64,000 nucleotides of DNA, from assembly GCA_963576565.1 (NCBI GenBank), contig OY755046.1:71355719-71419718 (forward strand). The letters are read 5' to 3'. The notes under the pieces were generated by a model. The model did no database searches, was not told the origin of the DNA, and saw only the letters and a list, made by a program, of their open reading frames with translations. Origin of the DNA: Aspidapion aeneum (Eukaryota > Arthropoda > Insecta > Coleoptera > Brentidae). Made by a program: the position numbers and the translations under genes. Of the stretch, positions 34,901-48,500 are shown one piece after another (within the stretch, counting starts at the first letter, position 1; every line of letters starts with the position of its first letter).

Positions 34901-37900
34901 GTTCATGTGCCGAACACCCTGTATATAAAAAATCCGAACACTGGTCTATTCTAGAAACCGTGACGTAGGGGTTCATCTGAAATCCAATATTATGCCAACA
35001 CGCTTGTAGAATTTTTTTTTAACCTGAATGGACCCCACTTACCTACAATGCCTCCTTTGGCGTCTAAACTAGACCCTCCCAACCCAAAAGCAATGTAAAG
35101 GTTCTTGTGTCCAGTTGAACCAATGCTGAGCCTGCCATCGCTCAAAAAGTCTTTGGTCATCCAGGCAACATTGCCCATAACATTGCCCATATTCATGTGG
35201 ACATTGAGTTTTTTGAAGTTTACTGCGAATAAGACCAAAGTTTCCCAGGCTGCTAAGTTTTTTGATTCTGAAGTGGAAGGGGGGTCATCCTATAATAGAC
35301 AAAATAAACTATTGTAATTAAGTAAGATTGGCCTGGGCGGTATTTGGTAAATTAAGCTATACAGGTTGTCCCAGAACTAATGGTACATGGTTAAACTGTA
35401 GATTCCTTGGGTCAAAATGTTACGATTTAGCCATACTTACCTTAGTCCAAAAGTTCGTATTGACCGAGATACAGGGTGTTAAACTTTATTTTTTCAATTC
35501 GATTTTCTTTAATAACTTTTTTACTAATTAATATTTTTGCCAAAACTAACCATCGTGTACGTTTTTTTTAAAATTGGCAAGACGACTCCGTTGAAAAATT
35601 TGATGTTTAGTGTACAGGGCGTTCCTTGGACCACTACCATTGCATAAAAATCAGTATATTTTTTTTGTGCCTCAGTGTATACCAGTTTTTATGTAAAATA
35701 ATGGTTTTTCCATCCTTTTTATGTAAAAAAGTTATACCGTTTTAAAGTCGCCCAGAGCAACTGTTTTTGAGTTTTTTGCATTTAAAGTTTTTATTGCATG
35801 TGAGTAGTCTGCCTAATTTATGTATGATACTTTCTTCAATTATTTCTACTAATTAATAATTTTGCACAAGAAATTGGGTTTGGTGATTTTTGGGCATGGA
35901 CAATTTAATTTTGGTTAAAAAAAATAAAAATATTATACAGGGTGTTCTCTAGCTCGGTACCGTTACATTAAAATAGGTCTAACTTTTTTGTTCCTCGGTG
36001 TATACAAGATTCTATAAAACACATTATCTTTTAAATTTTTTTTAAGTGAAAAAGTTATAGCGTTTAGATGTCGCTTAGAGCAACGGTTTTTAAGATATTT
36101 AAATTATAAGTTTTTATTGTATGCGTAAAAAATTTTTGATTAAATTCTTACCTACTTCATACATATTAGCTATAATCAATAATTTTTTATAGCATTTTAA
36201 GATTGGATGTTTTCTTAAGAAATATTAAGTTAAAAAATATACAAAATGGTTCTTGAATTATCAAAAGTATGTTAAAACAATTGTAAGTTATTGTCCGTTA
36301 TTGCAACTCTGTAGGGCGATGTTTTTAATGAGGAACAAAAACTTCTTCGTATTAGTGTTTTTAAAAATGGTAAGTACATATACTTTATTAATGCAACTTT
36401 TTTTTATTGTTTTGAAAGAAAATTATAATTATTAATAAAATTAATATTTTATTATTTATTGAAAAAAATATAAAATTTCTTAAGCATGGCGCTCTCAGCA
36501 ACAAAGTTAAAATTTTAAAATTGACAAATAGTAAATCAAACTTAAAATTGTTTATTATAGTAGGCTTTGAAAATAAAAAACAATAAAATCCAATAAAGTT
36601 GCTGTCTGCGTCTATTCTGTCAAACTTTCTTAAAACTACAGAACTGTTTGTAAAATTACTTAATAATTAAAATCATATTATGTTTAAAAACCTGCTTAAG
36701 TATACACCGAGGCACAAAAAAAATACACTGATGATTTTAATGCAATGGAAGTGGTCCAAAGAGCATCCTGTACATTGTACATCAACTTTTTCAACGGAAT
36801 CGTCTTGCAAATTTCAGAAAAACCTAGTTGCTGGTTAGTTTTTGCAAAAATATTAATTAGTAGAAAGAATTGAAGAAAGTATCATACATAATTTAGGCAT
36901 TTCACTCACATGCAATAAAAACTTTAAATGCAAAAATCTCAAAAACCGTTGCTCTGAGCGACTTTAAAACAGTATAACTTTTTTAGATAAAAAGGATGGA
37001 AAAACCATTATTTTACATAAAAACTGGTATACACCAAGGCACAAAAAGAATACAGTGATTTTAATGCAATGGTAGTGGTCCAAGGAACACCCTGTACATT
37101 ATACATCAAAATTTTCAACGGAGTCGTCTGGCCAATTTCAAAAAAATTTACAAGCTTGTTATTTTTTGCAAAAATATTAATTACTAAAAAAGTTATTAAA
37201 GAAAATCGAATTGAAAAAATAAAGTTTAACACCCTGTATCTCGGTTAGTACGAACTTTTGGACTAATGGAAAATTTGGCTAAATCGTAATATTTTGACCC
37301 AGGGAATCTACAGTTTAACTATGTACCATTAGTTCTGGGACACCCTGTATATTAAAAAATAAAAAGTAAACATCTAGATCATCAAACCAGAACAATGGAC
37401 AGAACAATACAAGGGACTGCTACAGGAGACGAGACTCGAATATCTGGCAGCCTCTCCGAGGAGAGACATAGAAGTACATGGAGAGGAAGTAATCATCGAA
37501 AAAGAAATGATAAAGAATAGTATTAAAAAGCTTAAATCCGGAAAAGCTAGCGGACCTGGAGAAATATATATTCTGAAATGCTCATATATGGATCAGAGAA
37601 ACTACTCAAAAATCTCACATATTTTATCAATCAATGCATAAACGGACATCCAGTACCTGATGATTAGAAAACTGCATTCATATCCTCAATACATAAAAAA
37701 GGAAACAAGCTGGATTGCAACAATTACAGAGGAATTTCAGTAACCAGTACTCTAAGTAGATTGTACGGTAGGAATTTTAGAGATCTAATAGAGAATGATT
37801 TTCATGAACAAGAAGAAGAAGAAGAGCAAAGTGGGTTTCGTGCAGGCAGATCTTGTAGTGGTAATGTTTTTTGTCCTAAACAAGTAATTGAGAAAAGAAA

Positions 37901-40900
37901 CGCCAGAAATATAGAGGCTCATGTTACCTTTATGGACCTACAAAAAGCATATGATACCGTTCCAGTAGAAAAATTATGGACAGTGTTAGAACAGACTAAT
38001 ATCAATCATACATACAGAAAAGCGATAAAAGAACTATACAAAGGGTCAAATACTAAAATTAAAATTGTAAATCGACTTTCAAAAGAATTCCTGGTAACAA
38101 AAGGCTTAAGACAGGGATGTTGTATCTCTCCAACTCTTTTTAAAATATATGTTATATGAAAATATCCTGCCTACACTTAGAAGAAACCAGAACCTTCTAT
38201 GAAACCCGAGAACCTTCCAGATAAGAAGCTTATTCTGCTAACTTGCGTTTCCCATGAAATAAACAACACGTGCATTCAAGCCGAATCAGCAATTTATTTC
38301 TCAGAACCTTTCAAGATAAGAAGACCATTCTGCTGACTTGCGTCTCTCATGGAATAAACAACACGTGCATTCCTGCCGAATTGCACTTTAGTTTAAGTCT
38401 AGAATATTAAGGAATTATTCCATTGCTTTATCAGCACCTTTTCTTTATATAAACTCAAATCATTGTAATGTTAAGTCATTCTCTTTAGAATCGTTCTTAA
38501 GTACACGTTCAATTATAACGTTTAAGTCCTATATTGTATTTAATCAAAATAAAGTTTTTTAAAAAGTTAAAAGTAAACTTTAAAGTATAACATATATATC
38601 GCAGTAGCTCTAAAAAACTGGAAACGTCAAGTGCACGGCATGGGAATACAACTAACGACCGTTTTACAATATCACACTACAGTTTGCTGACGACCAAGTA
38701 ATTGAAGCTAATGATAAAGAAGACATGGAGTATATGATGAGAAAGTTAATGGAAGAATACCAAAAGTGATCCCCACTTTTGAACGTGGACCTGAACGTGG
38801 ACAAGACACAGTACCTATGTATTGGAAACGAATCCAGTGAGTTAGAACTAGACAATGGAAAAGTAATATCTCCATGCAATGAGTATGTATACTTGGGTGT
38901 CACATTTGATAAGACAGGAACAGACTGTAAAGAACTGGAAAAAAGAATAGTAAAAGCAAAAAAGGTTATGGGATGTCTTAACAGTATATTATGGAGCAGA
39001 GAGATAAAAAATAATGTAAAATTTAACATATATGAAACAATGGTGAAAAGCACCCTGTTGTATGGAATAGAGACTTGTCGCGTAACAGAAAAATACAAAA
39101 CAAAAATGGAAAGTGTCGAAATGGATGCAATAAGAATATCTAGAACAGATCATATACACATCATCATATATTTATTCACCCAAGTATTATACAAATACAG
39201 GCTTTGCCACAAAATGATAGTATTTGCAATTGTAAAGAATTATAGGTGATTAAGGTGACTGAAAAACACTAGGTATATGACAAACCTTTTTTTTCTCACT
39301 GATGAACAAACAAACAGACAAAAAATATGTTTAAAAATATTTTAAAACCAGTTTCTAGCTTTTTAAAGATTTTTTATATTCATTTAAAGTGTACGGTGCT
39401 AAATTAAGTAGCATTTTTTTTTTAATGATTTTTGTTTTGTACTGATGTTGAATTATCTGGAAGCAAGTTATAGTAAGTTAAGCCGGCAAAGTAAGCCAAT
39501 TTTCTAATAAAATTATGATTAAATTTGGGCTGCACTAGCTTTGTGTGTTTCTTGTGCCATAGGTATGCACATCTGTAAATTTTTATTATTATTATTATTT
39601 TTTTAATTCGTTTACATTTTCATGGACACAATTTGAAAGTTTAAATAGATATATATCACAAGCGGTTAAAATTTGTTTTTCTTTAAATATGTTTCTGCAC
39701 TTTCTTATTTTACCTATCTGTTTTGCTTTGCTTGTTTTTTTTTTACTAATTGCAGGTCCTACCCATTTCCTGCTTATTTTTTGCTAGAAATTACCTAGTA
39801 TTTTAAAAATGTGAACTTATTTTTATTAGTTTTACTTAATTATAATTTTAGACAAAATATGTTTTAGTTATAAGATTGATGCTTTGTCAATAAGATTTTT
39901 TTTTCTTTGACAATAAAGCTTTTTCTGACTCTGATCACATAAGAAATGAGATCATAAAAGAAAGAATTGGAATCGAGGGAAGCATAACGGATGACATCAC
40001 TAAAAGGCAACTGATATGGTACGGCCATGAACAACGGATGAACGACGAAAGATTACCAAAGCAGGTCCTAGAATGGCAACCAATAGGGCGCAGAAAAAGA
40101 GGGCGTCCTAAACTAGAATGGCAAAAGTCTATCCAAAGATTGTCAGGATCGAAGGAGGTGGAGAATAGGCGTCGGACAACGTAGAAAAACATTCTGAACC
40201 GACATAATAATAAAAAAAAACTCTCTTCGTGGACACATTGTATATAAGTAAGTGGTGTTACTAAGGACACTCATCGTAAAGGCAAGCTTGCTTGACGATG
40301 AGTGACCTTAGGTGATACGGCATGAAAATTATTCTTACCGTATTAGAGTCTAAGCTAGTGGTCTTGCCAATATCTTTAATCTTATGTCGATGTGTGGAAT
40401 GTTCAGGATCCCCATGTTTGCTTCGGTTGTTACCCAACAAGGGGGTGGTTGAAGATTTGTCATGGCTTCGTGAAACACCCGGAGAGTTTTTGTTTCTGAT
40501 CAGGTCTTCTTCTTCACTGTAAGCCGCGCCTGACATACTTAGATCGCCCAAAAACATTCGGCGGACTATAGATCTGCGATACCTAGATAACAAAAAATGT
40601 TTTTAAGAACAATTGCTTCGGTATAAATATAAGGCCATCAAAGAGTTATACCACAATAGTAAGGCAAAAGTTAAAATAAAAGCAAAACTAACCAAAGGTT
40701 TTCAAGTAAATAAAGGTCTTAAACAAGGTTGCTGTATTTCGCCTAGGCTCTTCAAGATATACTTGGAACAAGTCCTTAAAGTATGGAAGAGAAAATGTCA
40801 AAACATGGGAATTCCGTTGGACGAAACCACCTCGTATACTTTATGTTTCGCCGATGATCAGATAGTAGTGGCTCAGGATTATGACGACCTCGAATATATG

Positions 40901-41609
40901 ACACGAAAACTAATAGAAGAGTACAATAAGTGGGGACTAGAGGTTAATCTCAATAAGACAGAGTATATGTGTATCGGTGGAATGAAACAGGATCTAATCT
41001 TAAATACCGGGCAGCGAATTCAGTCCTGTGATGAGTATAAATACTTAGGTCTTAAAATTACAGCTGACGGAACACTAGACAAAGCTATAAAAGATCGAAA
41101 CGTACAAGGAAGAAAAGCAATAACTTTATTAAATGAAATAATTTGGGACCAAAGTATATCAAAACATAACAAAAAGCTTATATATAACACCATTGTAAAA
41201 AGTATTATTACATACGGCTCAGAAGTATGGCCAATCAAGGAAAGAACAGAAAATATGCTTTCCGCTACGGAGATGGACTATTGGAGAAGAGCAGCAGGGA
41301 AATCAAAAAGAGAAAGAGTTACAAATCAAAGAATAAGAGAAATTATGACAGTGGGGGAACGTTCTTTAGTGGATGATATAAGAACAAAGCAACTGGTGTG
41401 GTACGGACATGTACAAAGAATGAATGATGAAAGACTACCTAAACAAATACTACAATGGAAAACAACTGGCCAAAGAAAACGAGGAAGGCCAAGGAGAAGC
41501 TGGAGAGAAGGAATAGAGAGTGAAATAAGAATAAGAGGCCTAGATGATAAATTATGGGCAAACAGAAACGAGTGGAGATTGGGTATCGGAAGACGTAGAA
41601 CGTTGTTAA

Positions 41610-41654
<45 letters not shown>

Positions 41655-42496
41655 CTAAAGCTTCTGACCTTCCCTTGTGTATTTATCCTAAACTGTCTGA
41701 CGTACATCAAACGAAATCAAGATTTATTTAGAACTCATAGTGATGTTCATTCTCTAGCAACAAGAAACAGGGATAACATAATACCTAGCTTTTACCGAGT
41801 AGAAAGAACACGAAAAGGTACAGACTATTATGCAATTAAATTCTTCAATGTCTTACCACCTAATATTAAATATTAAATCTCTCGAAAAAAAAAGATTCTT
41901 AATGGTAATAAAGAAATACCTAATTCAAAACGCATTCTATTCATTTGAGGAGTACCTCAATAGTAGCTTCGTCCTGTAGGTCTGCCTACGTTTCTTTTAC
42001 TGTTCACCTTTGTGGTTTGTCTGTTTGTTGCAAAGAGCGTGTGTTTTTTTTATCTATTAAATGTCTCATATGTTGTTATATCAATTTTACCAAACTGTAA
42101 TTTTAAAAGGATTTTATATTAAAATGTCAAAAATTTGCTGTACAGTCGGGGACTTTTTAAATTGCCGCCCTCAAAAACAAAAAATATTCCTATTTAAAAT
42201 TCGGAAAAGCAGTTTGAACCAAAACAAAAAAATTGTGAAACTTACCGCTGTCTGTATACATACATATTTAAAAATATATTTTTTTTGATGTCTTTGATTG
42301 ATTAATTTTGGCAGAAAAAAAATACAACGGCAATTTAAAAAGTCCCCGACTGTACAAGTATATTATACAATAATATCTTTAGGTAGGTAATTAATTTATC
42401 TTAAGATGTATTTATATTTTCTATTTTTCTACTTTTGACTTGTAAAAACACTATGTGTACTATTTATCAATAAAAAAACTAAACTAAACTAAACTA

Positions 42497-42559
<63 letters not shown>

Positions 42560-45500
42560 TATATATATATTATACATGGGGTATACATGTCAATGGTAAC
42601 CTCCATGAATAGTCTAAAAAAACTTACCAAGCTTTGGGGAAAGCTAAGATTTCTGTCAATCGCCTCATGTCATATTTAAACGAAGCTGATCCGATGTCTA
42701 CAATCGTTGAAAATCTGATGACAGCTCTGCTTTGGTCTGATCCTTTCAACTTTCCACCTATAATAATAAAATAATTTTTTTAAGCCATTAGTTAGTTTAA
42801 AGTTAAAGGTCCAGAAATGGAAGTGTCAATTGGCATCTTCTATCCATCTTTGAACATAGGCCTCTCTTCTCTGTCTGTCGCCGTGTTCATCCATCTAGCT
42901 CCCGCATGTTTCTTCAAATCGTCCGCCCATTTAATTTGGGGTGTTCCCCTATTTCTTTTATTTTCCCGATGTCTCCAGTTTAGAATACATTTGTTCCATC
43001 GTTTCGTCTTTCTGTTTGATATTATGACCGACAAATTTAAAACATTTGTCTTACCATTGACCTTGGGGTTTTAATACCTTATCCATGTTTGATTAGGTGT
43101 GTCCAGGTCTCGAATCCATGATGTCCACAGATGCATTGAAGAAGGCTAAATAGATGGCGTTTATCTGTCTTACTTATTTTATATTATTGTATATATATAT
43201 TTATCGGTTTCACAACGTTCTACGTCTTCCGATACCCAATCTCCACTCGTTTCTGTTTGCCTATAATTCTTATTTCACTGTCTATTCCTTCTCTCCAGCT
43301 TTTCTTAGGGCGTCCTCGTTTTCTTCGGCCAGTTGGTTTCCATTGTGGTATTTGTTTAGGTAGTCTTTTATCATTCATTCTTTGTACATGTCCGTACCAC
43401 ACCAGTTGCTTTGTTCTTATATCATCCACTAAAGTACGTTCACCCACTGTCATAATTTATCTTCTTATTAATTTTTCTTCTAGTAATAAAAAATGAATCT
43501 ATTAACCATTTTCTTAATGAACTTACAGATGATAAAAATACCGACTATTCCCTTTCGAAAGCAACCAAAGATTTTAAACGACCAATTATCCAAATTCCAC
43601 CCATACGAAAATCTAACAACCAGTGGGCAAGGAGTAACGAAGAAAAAGCAGATATTTTTGCAAGTAATTTAGAAAAAACATTTCAGCCCCACGAAGCACC
43701 AGATGAACACTTTCATTTAAATGAACCCCATCAAATCGAGGACCATATTAAGCTTACATCACCAAAAAAAATATTAACAGAAATCAAAAATATTAATTCG
43801 AAAAAAGCCCCAGGGTATGATTTTATTAACGGGGTAGTCATAAAACAACTCCCCAGAAAAGCTATCGTAAAACTATGCAACCTAATTAATGCGTCTTTTA
43901 GGCTTAGGTACGTACCTAAACTGTGGAAAGTTGCAGAAGTTATCATGATTCCAAAACCGGGAAAACCACTCCATGACGTGTCATCTTACAGGCCAATATC
44001 TTTGCTGCCAATTATATCCAAGCTCTATGAAAAATTATTGCTTAAAAGAATAAAACCCATCATAGAAAGACAAGAAATTATTCCATCTCATCAATTTGGT
44101 TTTCGAGACAAGCATTCCACGATAGATCAAGTACACAGAATTACTAATATAATAGAAAAAGCACTAGAAGAGGGAAAAGTTTGTTCTGCAGTTTTTCTAG
44201 ATGTAGCACAAGCATTTGACAAAGTGTGGCATGAAGGCCTTAATTTTAAACTAAAAAGGTTTCTGCCATAACAGTATTCGGATATTTTGGAATCATACAT
44301 ATCTGATAGACATTTTAGAGTAAAACAGGAAGACTCATACTCAAATTTAAGAAAAATTCAAGCAGGCGTGCCCCAGGGTAGCGTACTAGGCCCTTATCTA
44401 TACTTACTATTCACTTGTGATATCCCAAAGCCAGAAAATTGTCACTTAGCAACATTTGCCGATGATACTGGTTTATTGACGGTAGAAAAATCTATTGAAA
44501 AATGCATAGAGAAACTTCAGGATGCGGTCACCCAAATTCACAGTTGGACCACAAAGTGGCGAATAAAATTAAATGAAACCAAATCAATTCATGTTGACTT
44601 TACAAACAAAAATATAAATCACATACAAATAACAATTAACAACATTCCAGTACCATATTCGAATCAGGCAAAATATCTAGGTATGACACTTGATACCAAA
44701 TTGCGCTGGAAAGCACATGTTAAGAAAAAAAAAGAAGAACTTGAGATAAGGTATAGAAAAATGAACTGGCTAATTGGAAGGAAGTCCAATTTAACAATTC
44801 ATAATAAGTTACTGCTTTATAGACAAATACTGAAACCAGTATGGACATATGGTATTCAACTATGGGGTTGTGCTAAAGAGAGTAACATTCTAGTTGTACA
44901 GAGATTTCAAAATAAAGTATTAAGAAACATTGTGAATGCACCTTGGTACGTTCGAAATAGTGACCTTCATCGAGATCTAAAAATCGAAACTGTAGCAGAG
45001 CTAGAGAAGCAATTCAGCTTCTAGACAATACTATGCTAGTTCGACGACTAAAAAGAGTGAAGCCGTTTGAGCTAGTAAACTAAGTGAATTACACATAAAA
45101 CAAAATAATGCTATAAACACAACACAATTGTGAGTTACAGACTAAACAAAGCGGGGCGAACTGTTGAGTGAACCCTAAGTTTAAATCTGACTTTTCTAGT
45201 AAATTAAGTTAAAACAAAATTGCTAATTAGTCTTACTGACTAGATTGTAATTTAAAAAAAACACAGTGTGTTTGACAAATAAAAAAAAAAAAATAAAAAA
45301 ATAATTTCTCTTGTTCTTTGATTTGTAACTCTTTCTCTTTTTGATTTCCCTTCTGCTCTTCTCCAATAGTCCATCTCCGTAGCGGAAAGCATTTTTTCTG
45401 TTCTATCCTTGATTGGCCATACTTCTGAGTCGTATGTAATAATACTTTTTACACTGGTGTTATATATAAGCTTTTTGTTATGTTTTGACATACTTTGGTC

Positions 45501-48500
45501 CCAAATTATTCCATTTAATAAAGTTATTGCTTTTCTTCCTTGTACGTTTCGATCTTTCATAGCTTTGTCTAGTGTTCCGTCAGCTGTAATTTTTAGACCT
45601 AAGTATTTATACTCATCACAGGACTGAATTCGCTGCCCGGTATTTAAGATTAGATCCTGTTTCATTCCACCGATACACATATACTCTGTCTTATTGAGAT
45701 TAACCTCTAGTCCCCACTTATTGTACTCTTTTATTAGTTTTCGTGTCATATATTCGAGGTCGTCATAATCCTGAGCCACTACTATCTGATCATCGGCGAA
45801 ACATAAAGTATACAAGGTGGTTTCGTCCAACGGAATTCCCATGTTTTGGCAGTTTCTCTTCCATACTTTAAGGACTTGTTCCAAGTATATCTTGAAGAGC
45901 GTAGACGAGATACAACAACCTTGTTTAAGACCTTTATTTACTTTAATAAATAAAATAAATAAATAAAAAAAATTATATTATTGTCTTCTTCTAAAACAAT
46001 GTGTCTCGATTTACGCACCTTCTTGCTTAAAATTCAACATTCTAGACCTCGACAGGTGCCACTTGACAAACTCCACGTTAATTGAAAGCGAATCTTTACG
46101 CTCGCTGTCACTCAGAGGAGACCATTGGGCTTCTTTTAGAGCTGACTTCTTACCTCCGTAAGGGTGAAATATGTATACGGAAAAGTCTGATAGACAACCT
46201 AAAAAATTAAAACAAAATAAAGGGATCCATAACGGCTCTGATACCTCCGTAGCTTCTTTGTTTGAAACTCGTAGACAATGGTGGGTGTGCTTTCGGGCTG
46301 TTCGGCCGTCGTTGTTGGAAATTCATTCTCGACGTTTCGCCATCTCGAGTGGATGGCATCTTCAGGAGATGTTGACTGTTTGTCGACTTCTCGAAGACTG
46401 TTCGAGAAGCCGACAAACAGTCAACATCTCCTGAAGATGCCATCCACCCGAGAAGGCGAAATGTCGAGAACGAATTTCCATGACGACGGCCGAACAGCCC
46501 GAAAGCACACCCACCATCCGACGATGGCCGCGAAAGCCTTTCACAATTTGTACGTAGACAATGATTGAGCAGAAATAAAATTTCGGACTTCCATTGACTT
46601 TATTTATTTTAAAACACGTTTAACGTAACCGTTTTCAAGTATAAACTAAACAATCTAGTCTCTAGGCTACTACTTATACTACTTGGTGTGCAGTTAGTCA
46701 GTGTTGGAGCTCTGTCCCTCCCTCTTACTTTCAAGTGAAAGATAAATTTTACGCGCAAAATGATGGACTTCCGATGGGTTCGTCTCTTTCGCCAGTGGTA
46801 GCAAACATCTACATGGAGTGGTTCGAGGACCATGCGATCAACATAGCAAGTATCAAGTAAAAACTATGGCTACGATACATGGATGACACATTTATTATAT
46901 GGCCGGAAAATGATGACGAACTACAGAATTTTCTACACCATCTGAACGGTATTCGACAAACAATCAAATGCACCGGAAACTGAAAAAGATTTGACCTTAC
47001 CTTTTTTGGATGTTCTTGTCAAACGATTAGACAGAAACATTCAAACCACTGTATATAGGAAACCTACACACACGGGATAGTACCTAAATTTTAAGTGTAA
47101 TCATTCTGTTGCTACAAAACAAGAGCCGTAAATATTTGTAGTAATAAACGTGGAATTTCGTACCCGTGAATTTAAAAATCAAACAAGTTTCGTGGCTAAT
47201 CGGGCAAAAAGGAGTTTTTGTTTCCCTCATATTTTTCCGTGGGTAGCCTGAAAGCTTAACCTCACGGGGGTCCAAGATTTAATGGACACCTAATAAGTGT
47301 TGACAGTTAACTGTTTTATTCACGAGTACGAAATTCCACGTTTGTTAGTATTATTTGGCTTAAAAATTCCGTTGATTGACGTTCACTGTCTTGATGACGG
47401 GTAAAAATGCAATATGCGTTGATCCGGCCTGTCGTAGGTTACGGACTATAGTTGTTTTCTTTTATTTGCATTCGATCTTTTCATTGATCGATATTGTATA
47501 GCAGTGTTTCGCCTGCTTTTGTTTTTTGTTTCTCTCGTATCTCGGTAGATGGCGCTTCTTGCGATAGTTTTCTCACTATTTACATTTGATTAGAGACAAA
47601 ACCGTCTAATTAACTTCGCAAGATTTGTCACATTGACCAGCAGTGTTCTGAGGGTTCCCATAAGAACGAAACAGTTAACTGTCAACACTTATTAGGTGTC
47701 CATTAGATCTTGGACCCCCGTGAGGTTAAGCTTTCAGGCTACCCACGGAAAAATATGAGGGAACAAAAACTTCTTTTTGCCCGATTAGCCACGAGACTTG
47801 TTTGATTTGTAGTAATAATGAAGAATTAACCACAGAAATTAATAACATTAAAAAGGACTTACAACAGAATGGTTATTCCGAGAAATTAATAAACTCAACG
47901 ATCTCTAAAATTAAAATCATAGCAAATGTAGCAAATTCTCAAAGTAATAATTCGTTGGGAGTTATTAACATTCCATATGTTCAAGGGATTTCAGAAAACA
48001 TAAGACGAATAGCCAAGCACTATAATATAAAAACAGTATTTTGTATGTATGTACGACATCCCGTGTGAGTGTGGTAAATCATATGTAGGTGAAAAGAAAT
48101 GCCCTCTTTAGGTTAGAGTAAATGAACATCTAAAAAATACCCAATTAGGGAATATTTAAAAAATCCGGTTTAGCGGATCATGCATGGTCAAATGATCACA
48201 GGATTCAGTGGTCAGAAGCTAAAGTTTTGCATAAGGAGTCGCATTGGCGAAAACGAAAGTTTATTGAAGCTGCGTTTATAATGGAGAATAAAGAAATTTT
48301 CACTCAACCAAGCACAGACATACCAAACATATGAAAACCACTCCTTAAGGAAAACAGGCGTCTTAGGATTAAAAAAGGGGGCGGGCCGTAACACCTGACG
48401 GCACACCAAGTAGTATAAGTAGTAGCCGTAGCCTAGAGACTAGATTGTTTAGTTTAAACCTCAAAACGGTTAGAGATACTTACTAACCGAAACGTCGTGT

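Larger units (their letters stand above)
37366..40240 (+). mobile_element. LINE (RTE-like family B), decayed and twice interrupted
   Basis: Reverse transcriptase pieces appear in order: KSGKASGPGE (about 37530), [48 protein letters not shown] (to 38149), then after a solo LTR a FADDQ motif (about 38690), VDKTQYLCIGNESSEL (38780-39150), and after a second insertion the C-terminal [20 protein letters not shown] (about 40045-40110). Several frameshifts and stops are present. It is 5'-truncated. Another fragment of the family lies at 1925-2280. Confidence 0.88.

Noticed and set aside
38664..39098. 144-residue minus ORF rich in Ser and Phe
   Set aside because: It is antisense to the RT of LINE family B on the plus strand.
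42061..42288. 75-residue ORF near a LINE tail
   Set aside because: It resembles no protein, has a flanking inverted repeat (acagtcggggactttttaaa at 42143 and its complement near 42335), and is most likely a small foldback element.
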